Shown: positions 1 to 5,221 of the stretch, piece by piece
Layout: every line of letters begins with the position of its first letter
Position numbering within the stretch: position 1 is the stretch's first letter
Origin: Methanothrix harundinacea
GTDB lineage: Archaea > Halobacteriota > Methanosarcinia > Methanotrichales > Methanotrichaceae
DNA length: 7,030 nucleotides
NCBI GenBank assembly: GCA_002502785.1
Contig: DAQG01000102.1
Span: forward strand, 1-7,030
Direction of reading: 5' to 3'
The notes under the pieces: model-generated
What the model was told of the DNA's origin: nothing
Seen by the model: the letters and a program-made list of their open reading frames with translations, nothing else
Database searches by the model: none
Made by a program: the position numbers and the translations under genes

Positions 1-278
1 TCACATTCGGCACGCTGCCGGCTAACAGGACAGTGACACTTAAAACACCCATTAGGAGGGTAGTGGTTGCCCGGATGGGTCCCCATGAGCCTGCAATTAT
101 TCTTGCCAAAGAGAGGATCGTAGGCATTTCAGACGGTATCAAACAGTATCGCAAAGATATTGTTGAGAGGACGGACATGATGGATACGCCATCAGTTGGG
201 CTATTCTTTTTATCGAATACCCCGCAGCAACTTGACTTTCGTCAGGGTCAGTTGCAGGTCGAGGAGAAAAAAAAATAA
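1..278 (+). pseudogene. Truncated periplasmic binding protein-like fragment (5' end outside window)
   Basis: The frame is open from the first base of the window to TAA at 276-278. It reads as the early part of a TroA/FepB/BtuF-type substrate-binding protein: a strand of the NRTVTLKTPIRRVVV type, then KERIVGISDGIKQYRKDI and a DTPSVG motif. This is the order seen in the first lobe of archaeal iron or cobalamin ABC-transporter binding proteins. Such proteins normally run a further 200 or more residues after PSVG. Here the frame goes into an unrelated, Gln-rich stretch and a run of lysines and stops about 27 residues later. No continuation was recognised in the other two forward frames. A GTG at 33 could be a start, but it lies inside the conserved part and has no convincing ribosome site. 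I infer a decayed or truncated gene. A short real gene cannot be excluded because the 5' part is not visible. Confidence 0.5.
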
Positions 279-350
279 CTATGTCACGTGTGACGGGCAT
301 GTAATGACCGTGCGTAAAATGTGCGCGCAGGCCATATATATATATTTAAA
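279..350. other. Short spacer with alternating AT tract
   Basis: This spacer separates the binding-protein fragment from the end of the HEPN-like gene. It contains a small inverted repeat, GTCAC-GT-GTGAC, at 283-294 and six consecutive AT dinucleotides at 334-345, followed by TTAAA. On the minus strand the AT tract lies directly after the HEPN-like stop codon. It could contribute to transcript ending or simply be low-complexity DNA. No gene is seen. Confidence 0.5.
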
Positions 351-1115
351 TTACTCAAATATGTTTATTTTAACCCTTTTTTCCACATCTAATATCATGT
401 CCTCTATTGTATGTATCATCAATTCAGCTTTTTCTATTTGAATTGTAGGATCTTTTTCCTCGTATCTGGCAGGTGTCCTCATAGCCATAAGTTTATTGAA
501 TAATTTTATATATTTCTCTTCAACATTGCCTAGATGTGCAAATTGGTTATACTTTGAATGCGTTAAATAGTGGGAACCCTTTTTTGTGTACTTAGGATCG
601 CCATGAGACAATAATGTAGCTCTAGCTAGTAGTTCGACTGCAGAAAACATATTATCAATAAATGATGACCAATATCCATTTTCTTTAGATGTCTTTACCA
701 TTTCAAAGAATTGTTTGGCTTTATCTATTAGCGCATATGATTGAATTTTATTATATCTTAAATCAAAAGATATTATATATTCATTGTTTAGTTTAATTAG
801 TGTTATATGGCCGCAATTAAGGTCCTCACTATTCAAAAGAGTCACGCTGCTGACCTCCTCAATTTCATTTTCATAAACAATATCACCACCAATTTTTCGG
901 ATTCCTGGCTTAAACTTTAAATATGCTTTTCCTCTTACTTCGTTGTTAATTCGAACCTCAGGAGGTCGTTCATCTATATAGAATATTATCTGTGAACTAT
1001 TCAAAGTAAATGGTATTGGCAACGTTCCAGCTTCTTTGCGTTGCTGTATTTCGGGTTCGATCCATATCTCTACCAACTGTTTAAACATATTGTTTCCCAT
1101 TTCGTTAGATGTCAT
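351..1115 (-). CDS. HEPN-like domain protein, A+T-rich, possibly horizontally acquired
   Basis: The protein has 254 residues. Residues 10-120 are beta-rich with charged loops (IWIEPEIQQRKEAG, then several short strands) and belong to no family I recognise. Residues about 121-248 are helical and resemble a HEPN domain: a helix at 126-144, a long helix at 148-170 with the typical SFIDNMFSAVELLARATLLS core, a His/Tyr-rich linker at 181-197, a helix at 198-212 and a final helix at 225-248. The usual HEPN RNase motif R-x4-6-H is not obvious. In its place is R213-TPA-R217-Y218, so catalysis is uncertain. The start is ATG at 1115, supported by AAGGTGG at 1125-1131 with 9 nt spacing. Base composition is roughly one third G+C by eye, against well over half in neighbouring genes, which suggests transfer. 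No antitoxin-like or nucleotidyltransferase partner adjoins it. HEPN proteins often act as RNases in defence or toxin systems, but that role here is inference. Confidence 0.7.
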   Translation of the reverse strand: MTSNEMGNNMFKQLVEIWIEPEIQQRKEAGTLPIPFTLNSSQIIFYIDERPPEVRINNEVRGKAYLKFKPGIRKIGGDIVYENEIEEVSSVTLLNSEDLNCGHITLIKLNNEYIISFDLRYNKIQSYALIDKAKQFFEMVKTSKENGYWSSFIDNMFSAVELLARATLLSHGDPKYTKKGSHYLTHSKYNQFAHLGNVEEKYIKLFNKLMAMRTPARYEEKDPTIQIEKAELMIHTIEDMILDVEKRVKINIFE

Positions 1116-1124
1116 AAATCGTAA

Positions 1125-1131
1125 CCACCTT
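1125..1131 (-). promoter_or_regulatory. Ribosome binding site of the HEPN-like gene
   Basis: The minus strand reads AAGGTGG, complementary to the 3' end of archaeal 16S rRNA, 9 nt before the ATG at 1115. It decides for this ATG over the in-frame ATG codons at residues 6 and 10. Confidence 0.6.
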
Positions 1132-1150
1132 TAAGAAATATCACCATCAT

Positions 1151-1178
1151 ATGTTCAGTTAAATATCTAACTGACCAT
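1151..1178. promoter_or_regulatory. 28-bp palindrome over the presumed HEPN-like gene promoter
   Basis: The two halves mirror around 1164/1165 with 12 of 14 positions pairing. The core arms TCAGTTA (1155-1161) and TAACTGA (1168-1174) are exact. The outer ATG/CAT (1151-1153, 1176-1178) also pair, with mismatches only at 1154/1175 and 1162/1167. The centre holds an A+T-rich GATATTTAA stretch that can serve as a TATA box for the minus-strand gene, about 45 nt before its ATG. A dyad on top of a TATA box is the usual placement of an archaeal repressor operator. The function is inferred from symmetry and position only. Confidence 0.5.
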
Positions 1179-1433
1179 GTTACGCTTAATCCTCCTACAA
1201 CCGCCCTTTTCTCCTGCCAGATGCGAAAATCGCCCTCGATCCGGCTTTCGGGTGACCATCCGCCCGATCGCTGGGCTGTGCAGAAGGCGACGCCGGATGA
1301 GGCCAAGCGAGACCGGAAATCGACGATCCTGGAGGCGGGAAGGCTGGCCTAGATGGGAACCACGCTGATCTCTCCGTTCAGCAGCCACGGCGTTATGAAG
1401 ATATAGCGTGCTGTCCATAACTTCTGTCAGTCT
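1179..1433. other. Divergent spacer with gene-like debris, no confident gene
   Basis: This stretch between the HEPN-like promoter and the transporter switches from A+T-rich to G+C-rich at about 1190. One forward frame reads in a protein-like way from ATG 1221 to TAG 1350-1352 (43 residues, ending in TPDEAKRDRKSTILEAGRLA). The same frame then continues, from an ATG directly after the TAG, for 17 residues to a TAG at 1404-1406. Neither piece has a Shine-Dalgarno site. It may be the eroded end of a gene cut by the arrival of the A+T-rich segment. Overlapping minus-strand frames here are Arg-rich and look accidental. No RNA gene is seen. Confidence 0.4.
1399..1406 (+). promoter_or_regulatory. Possible TATA box for the MOT1-family transporter, leaderless start
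   Basis: AGATATAG lies about 30 nt before the ATG at 1434, the distance expected between an archaeal TATA box and a transcription start. There is no Shine-Dalgarno sequence just before the ATG. Together this suggests a leaderless or nearly leaderless transcript. Confidence 0.3.
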
Positions 1434-2540
1434 ATGGTCGAGCTCGAAAAGTTGCAGAACAGAATCCTTCACGAGATCTCGGGATCTATGGGAAACTTCG
1501 GTACGGTCCTTCCGATCGTCCTTGGAGCTGCCCTAGTCTCGCAGGTAGACCTGGGGCCAGCCCTCCTCTTCTTCGGCCTCTGGTACATCGTCATGGGAAT
1601 CCATTACGGGATTCCGATGTCTGTAGAGCCGATGAAGGCGATCGGGGCCATCGCCATCGCCGAAGAGCTGACTAGTGGAGAATTGGCGGCCTCAGGGATG
1701 ATCCTGGGGGCGGTGCTTCTTGTCCTGGGGATTGTGCGGGGATTTGAGCGTCTGCAGGGCTTGATTCCGGAGAGCGTGGTCTGCGGGGTTCAGCTGGGGC
1801 TCGGTCTCATACTCCTCAGGACGGCGCTCGGTTTCATCAGTCAGGACCTCCTCTTCTCATCGGTCTCGATCGGCATCGTCGTCCTCTTTCTCGCCGCAAA
1901 AAGTCAGAGAGGTCTTCCCGACCTCTCCACTCTCGTCGTCTTCGGAGTCGGCATAGGATACGGCGTCCTCACCCGGGGTGCCCCCGAGATCCAGACGGTC
2001 TCGATCGGACTTCTTCCCCTTCCCGATCTCACCGACTTTTTGTGGTCGGGATGGCACCTCGTCCTCCCCCAGATCCCCCTCGCCCTCACCAACGCCACGG
2101 TGGCGGCCGCTCTGACTGCCCAGGACCTCTTCAAAAAACGGATCGAGCCGGACCAGCTCTGCATCACCATGGGGCTCATGAACCTCATCTCGGTCCCCTT
2201 CGGGGGCTTTCCGATGTGTCATGGGGCTGGCGGCCTTGCGGCCCACCGCCGTTTCGGAGCAAAGACGGGCCTTGCGACCGTCATCGGGGGTGTCGTCCTC
2301 CTCTTCGTTGCCTTCTTTTTTGCCAGCCCCGAGGCCCTCGCTCTTCTGCCGATCGGCCTATTCGGGGCGCTCCTCCTCTTCGTCGCCCTGGAGCTTGCCA
2401 GATGCGGCCTGAAGACGGACGCGCCCCTTCTCACAGGAAGCATGGCCATTCTCGCATTGCTCACAAACGTCGGCGTGGCGTTCCTCTTCGGGATCTTGAT
2501 GGCGATGGCTCAAAGGCGCAGATCCATATCCTATCAATAA
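1434..2540 (+). CDS. MOT1-family molybdate (or sulfate) transporter
   Basis: The product is a 368-residue polytopic membrane protein with about ten hydrophobic segments, the usual size for archaeal and bacterial MOT1-type transporters. The family hallmarks are visible in both halves. In the first are SGSMGNFGTVLP (about 16-27) and PMSVEPMKAIGAIAIAE (61-77). In the second are PLALTNATVAAALTAQDLF (about 215-233) and MGLMNLISVPFGGFPMCHGAGGLA (about 246-269), followed by the RFGAKTG loop. Family members import molybdate with high affinity, and relatives are annotated as sulfate transporters; the sequence alone does not settle which. In a methanogen molybdate would feed the pterin cofactor of formylmethanofuran dehydrogenase and, where present, nitrogenase. 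ATG 1434 begins a short amphipathic lead (VELEKLQNRILHEI), as expected before the first membrane segment. No ribosome site precedes it. The gene stands alone, divergent from the HEPN-like gene and convergent with the LamG gene. Confidence 0.88.
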   Translation: MVELEKLQNRILHEISGSMGNFGTVLPIVLGAALVSQVDLGPALLFFGLWYIVMGIHYGIPMSVEPMKAIGAIAIAEELTSGELAASGMILGAVLLVLGIVRGFERLQGLIPESVVCGVQLGLGLILLRTALGFISQDLLFSSVSIGIVVLFLAAKSQRGLPDLSTLVVFGVGIGYGVLTRGAPEIQTVSIGLLPLPDLTDFLWSGWHLVLPQIPLALTNATVAAALTAQDLFKKRIEPDQLCITMGLMNLISVPFGGFPMCHGAGGLAAHRRFGAKTGLATVIGGVVLLFVAFFFASPEALALLPIGLFGALLLFVALELARCGLKTDAPLLTGSMAILALLTNVGVAFLFGILMAMAQRRRSISYQ

Positions 2541-2590
2541 AAAAATTGAGATGAATTCAGAAAAGGTTTGAGGGCGATGGGAGATCGCCC
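2541..2590 (-). terminator. Terminator between convergent genes: hairpin then T-run on the minus strand
   Basis: GGGCGAT (2572-2578) and ATCGCCC (2584-2590) form an exact 7-bp stem with a 5-nt loop. On the minus strand, after the LamG gene, the stem is followed by T-rich sequence ending in seven T (A-run at 2541-2547). For the plus-strand transporter the hairpin lies 32 bp past the stop without a T-run behind it. It could still act on both transcripts, but the minus-strand reading is the better supported. Confidence 0.45.
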
Positions 2591-2632
2591 CTGCAAGACT
2601 CTGGTTTAGTGTTGGGCCAGAAAGATCTCTTC

Positions 2633-3769
2633 TCACTCAAGATATGGAGACCCGAAAGCCATCTCGACGCAGACTACGTGGGGGTCCGCAGTTGGCCGCT
2701 TGTACCATAACCTCGCCACGTCGGGGCTCGCCTGGTTCAGCATGGAGCTCAGCATCCACGGGTCCACCTCCGCCAGCGTTCCGCTCCAGACGTCGAAGAG
2801 ATAGCTCTTCCCGCCCGTCAGGGTGAAGGGCCCGTAAGCCTTCCAGTCATCTGATACCCCGATTTCGCCGGAGGCCCTCTTTCCAGACCAGATGAGATAT
2901 GTTCCGGGGCCCAATAGGGGTCCTGCTGTGTATCTGTCAGTTTTGCTGGCCCCGATGTCCATGTAATCCACCACCGGCGAGGGGAGGGGGTAGGAACTCT
3001 GGCATGGCGCATCCTCCCTGCAATCGAAGTCGGCACACTTCGGCTTTCCTCCGATGGGACCCATCTCTTCCGACCCGTCGACGCTCTCATCGGAGAAAGA
3101 ACTCTGAATATCGTATATTACGACCCCCCCCATCAGCCCATGGGCATCCGATTTCCACGAGTCCGTCCCGATCAGGACCGTCGAGTAGTTGGTATTGGTC
3201 AGCCCGCCGGTATGGGGGTTCGTTCCCCGCAGAATCCCATCGACCCAGATCTCCACGCCCCGGGGCCCCCAGGTCCCCATGACATGCCGCCATTCGCCCA
3301 TGAGATCTTCTGGAGCTATGCCGCTATCTGCCACCTTCCATCCGCCGCTCCATATCATGAAGACTAGGTTTTTGGAATAGCTGCTGTGTGTGCCCAGGTA
3401 GAACCCGTCATCAAAGCATCCACCGTACTCCCTCCCTGACGCCGCCAGGACGAAGTCGGTGGGGGCTGACTCGAGCTTTATCCACATCTCTATAGACCCC
3501 TGGCTGAGATCCCTCGTTGGGTTCTGGTGGACGTTCCCGACCCTCACATAATCTCCGTCTCCGTCCACTTTCAGGGCCTGTGCGTATCCCTCTTCTGCGA
3601 AGAAAGATGCATCGCCAAATAATTCTCCTGGATGGCGTCCGGTCGCGTCGTCGGCATCCCCGTCGAAGTAGTAGAGGGCGACGATCTCGTCGGTCATCTC
3701 TTCGGATGCGGTGGCGATAGTCGAAGCCGCCAGCACCGCCAACGATGTCAAAATCAGCATAATCTTCAT
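2633..3769 (-). CDS. Secreted LamG/concanavalin A-like domain protein
   Basis: The protein has 378 residues. Residues 1-22 form a signal peptide (MKIM, a hydrophobic core, then ASTIATAS). Residues about 29-222 form a LamG/concanavalin A-like jelly-roll, recognisable from the start ALYYFDGDADDATGRHPGEL, the middle DYVRVGNV...GSIEMWIKLE and the end GEWRHVMGTWGPRGVEIWVDGILRG...LIGTD. A linker at about 225-260 is rich in Ser, Gly and Cys (C245, C250, C256) and may be disulfide-bonded. Residues 262-378 make a second domain with aromatic strands (YLIWSGKRASGEIGV, SYLFDVWSG) that I cannot assign. No C-terminal membrane anchor or sorting signal is seen, so the protein is probably released or held at the surface by binding. 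LamG domains usually bind glycans or proteins; the ligand is unknown. The start is ATG 3769, with AGAGG at 3778-3782, 8 nt upstream. The gene has typical host composition and is probably transcribed alone. Confidence 0.8.
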   Translation of the reverse strand: MKIMLILTSLAVLAASTIATASEEMTDEIVALYYFDGDADDATGRHPGELFGDASFFAEEGYAQALKVDGDGDYVRVGNVHQNPTRDLSQGSIEMWIKLESAPTDFVLAASGREYGGCFDDGFYLGTHSSYSKNLVFMIWSGGWKVADSGIAPEDLMGEWRHVMGTWGPRGVEIWVDGILRGTNPHTGGLTNTNYSTVLIGTDSWKSDAHGLMGGVVIYDIQSSFSDESVDGSEEMGPIGGKPKCADFDCREDAPCQSSYPLPSPVVDYMDIGASKTDRYTAGPLLGPGTYLIWSGKRASGEIGVSDDWKAYGPFTLTGGKSYLFDVWSGTLAEVDPWMLSSMLNQASPDVARLWYKRPTADPHVVCVEMAFGSPYLE

Positions 3770-3777
3770 GGCGATAT

Positions 3778-3820
3778 CCTCTTTGAAGAGATGAACCGTT
3801 TTTATGGTACAAAAATATTG
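3778..3820 (-). promoter_or_regulatory. Probable promoter and ribosome site of the LamG gene
   Basis: On the minus strand an AATATTTTTG stretch (about 3811-3820) lies about 45 nt before the ATG and could be a TATA box, giving a leader of roughly 20 nt. That leader would contain AGAGG at 3778-3782, 8 nt before the start. Placement is plausible but the box is not a strong consensus. Confidence 0.35.
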
Positions 3821-4057
3821 ACTCTTCGCTATTCCCTGTGGCTAACTTCAGGATAGCGACAAACCGACCCCGTGATGTAAGAACCTGTCTAGAGTTAGGC
3901 ATGTAAGGCTATTGATAGCGATTCGTATCATGAATCGGGTAGTTCTCGATAATCATGTGGTTGCTATTTCAGAGGCACAGGATTAGTTACCTGACGATCT
4001 ACCCACACAATATGGCGAGGAGCCAAAATATTACTATTCTTACTGGGATCAGTCCCG
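3821..4057. other. A+T-richer spacer, no gene seen
   Basis: This spacer lies between the LamG gene start and the amidotransferase stop. It holds an exact inverted repeat, CGATTC (3919-3924) and GAATCG (3932-3937), separated by 7 nt. It also has a repeated word GATAGCGA at 3852-3859 and 3914-3921, and a weak GGGA/TCCC hairpin at 4045-4056 just after the amidotransferase stop that might help end that transcript. Short open frames occur but none has a start with a ribosome site. Confidence 0.4.
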
Positions 4058-4762
4058 TCATCTTACGCCGTACCGCCTCTCCATCTCGTCCAGAAAACGG
4101 GCCATGAGCCCGTTCATTTCGGGGATGGCGTCGACGCGGGCGAGGATCTCCCCCTCATTCTGGACATACTCGCCGCCGTCCGAGAGCTCGCCGGAGCAGT
4201 TTTTGATGAGGTCGTCGATGCTCTCCATCGAGGCCTCCAGGTGGAACTGGAGTCCGATGGCCTTTCCATGCTGAAAGGCCTGGTTTTCGCAGGCCTCGCT
4301 CTTCGCCGTCCACGCCGCGCCGGGCGGGAGATCGAAGGTGTCGCCGTGCCACTGGAGGGCGACGAACTTTTCGGGAAGGACGCCGAATATCTCAGAGTTT
4401 GATCCTTCAGGCGTCAGGCTGACCCAGTGCCAGCCGATCTCCCGATGGTCGTTTTTGTCCACCTTTCCGCCCAATATGTCGGCGATGAGCTGGGCTCCAA
4501 GACAGATCCCGAGGACGATCTTCCCCTCCTCGATCGCCCTTTTGATGAACCTCTTTTCCTCTGTGAGCCAGGGGTATTTTTCGTCCTCGTAGACGTTCAT
4601 CGGCCCGCCCATGATCACCAGCCAGTCGAAATCCTCGGGCTTTGGAGGAGTTTCGCCCTCGAACAGAAGGGTTCTCGATATATCGTGGCCCTTCTCTTTC
4701 GCCCAAGCCTCTATCGTCGCCATGTCCTCGAAGGGGACGTGCTGAAGGTAGTGAAGCCTCAT
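4058..4762 (-). CDS. Class-I glutamine amidotransferase (GATase1), stand-alone
   Basis: The protein has 234 residues and is a single GATase1 domain. The nucleophile elbow is GICLGAQL with Cys87, and the other triad members are His174 and Glu176 in LQFHLE. The oxyanion-strand motif VIMGGPMNVYEDEKYPWL (about 49-66) and ALQWHGDTFDLP (135-146) are typical of the subgroup annotated as GMP synthase-like amidotransferases. It should hydrolyse glutamine to glutamate and ammonia, or act on a gamma-glutamyl compound. No synthetase domain is fused or adjacent, so it is not itself GMP synthase and the acceptor is unknown. The start is fixed by an in-frame TGA three codons upstream and by GGTGA at 4769-4773, 6 nt before the ATG. 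It follows amtB-glnK on the same strand, 119 bp after glnK and past a strong terminator. A role in nitrogen metabolism is therefore suggestive rather than shown. Confidence 0.87.
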   Translation of the reverse strand: MRLHYLQHVPFEDMATIEAWAKEKGHDISRTLLFEGETPPKPEDFDWLVIMGGPMNVYEDEKYPWLTEEKRFIKRAIEEGKIVLGICLGAQLIADILGGKVDKNDHREIGWHWVSLTPEGSNSEIFGVLPEKFVALQWHGDTFDLPPGAAWTAKSEACENQAFQHGKAIGLQFHLEASMESIDDLIKNCSGELSDGGEYVQNEGEILARVDAIPEMNGLMARFLDEMERRYGVR

Positions 4763-4768
4763 ATCTCG

Positions 4769-4773
4769 TCACC
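4769..4773 (-). promoter_or_regulatory. Ribosome binding site of the amidotransferase gene
   Basis: The minus strand reads GGTGA 6 nt before the ATG at 4762, the same motif and spacing as at amtB. The TGA within it is in frame with the gene and closes the frame upstream, so no earlier start is possible. Confidence 0.65.
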
Positions 4774-4805
4774 AAGATGCCTTTGAACGACTGATTAACT
4801 GCATG

Positions 4806-4864
4806 AAAAAAAGGATCGAAAAATGAGGCGAGCAGAGGTGTGGGTCTCTCACCGTTGAGAGACC
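4806..4864 (-). terminator. Strong hairpin plus T-tract terminator after glnK
   Basis: GGTCTCTCA (4843-4851) and TGAGAGACC (4856-4864) form an exact 9-bp stem with a 4-nt loop, beginning 17 bp after the glnK stop. On the minus strand it is followed by T-tracts of five (4819-4823) and seven (4806-4812). This should end most amtB-glnK transcripts before the amidotransferase gene, although leaky read-through is possible. Confidence 0.7.
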
Positions 4865-4881
4865 TTCTATCGCCCTCGTCC

Positions 4882-5220
4882 TCAGAGGGACTCCTCACCG
4901 TGCTCTCCCGTCCGGACCCTGATAGCGTCCTCGATCGGGGTTATGAAGATCTTTCCGTCGCCGATCTGTCCCGTCTTGGCGACGGAGCATATGATATCGA
5001 CGACCTCTTGGACATCCTCGTCTTTCACCACCATCTCGATCTTTGTCTTGGGGATCATGTCGACGACGTACTCTGCGCCTCTCCACTGCTGGGTGATCCC
5101 CTTCTGCTTTCCGCGCCCCTTAACCTCGGTTACGGTCATCGAGACGTAACCCTTCTCGTCCAGGGCTTTCTTGACCACCTCAAAGGTGGTCGTCCGGACG
5201 ATCGCTTTGACCTCTTTCAC
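4882..5220 (-). CDS. glnK: PII nitrogen regulatory protein GlnK
   Basis: The protein has 112 residues from the chosen GTG, the exact length of enteric GlnK and GlnB. It opens KEVKAIVRTTTFEVVKKALDEKGY and contains T29, the TEVKGRGKQKG motif (31-41) with Gln39 for 2-oxoglutarate binding, and the T-loop with the WRGAEY motif and Tyr51. It also has the B-loop TGQIGDGKIF (83-92) with Gly87 and Lys90, and the closing RVRTGE (101-106) with Arg101 and Arg103. PII trimers sense ATP/ADP and 2-oxoglutarate and insert their T-loops into AmtB to close it. Tyr51 is present, but uridylylation is not usual in archaea. The start is taken as GTG 5220, because GAGGTGAT at 5225-5232 sits at the right distance. 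GTG 5229 lies inside that ribosome site, and a longer Arg-rich N-terminal extension would be unlike the family. The gene begins one base after the amtB stop, so the two are cotranscribed. Confidence 0.93.
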   Translation of the reverse strand: MKEVKAIVRTTTFEVVKKALDEKGYVSMTVTEVKGRGKQKGITQQWRGAEYVVDMIPKTKIEMVVKDEDVQEVVDIICSVAKTGQIGDGKIFITPIEDAIRVRTGEHGEESL

Positions 5221-5221
5221 T

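Noticed and set aside
1112..1306. Minus-strand 64-residue frame overlapping the HEPN-like start by ATGA
   Set aside because: It crosses the composition break and the palindrome, has no ribosome site and no recognisable content, so a coupled antitoxin is not supported.
1350..1352. TAG read as pyrrolysine in the short frame at 1221-1406
   Set aside because: Pyrrolysine use is known mainly from methylamine-using methanogens, no methyltransferase context is present, and the frame itself is not a supported gene.
1167..1472. Minus-strand 101-residue frame across the divergent spacer
   Set aside because: It overlaps the transporter start, is Arg/Ser/Gly-rich in the manner of G+C-rich antisense frames, and has no initiation signal.
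3411..3902. 163-residue minus-strand frame across the LamG start
   Set aside because: It is Arg-rich antisense-like noise in another frame of the LamG gene, whose signal peptide and domain are clear.
3930..4057. Protein-like frame LPDDLPTQYGEEPKYYYSYW after an in-frame TAG at 3984-3986
   Set aside because: It is too short to judge, has no ribosome site, and runs directly into the antisense of the amidotransferase gene.
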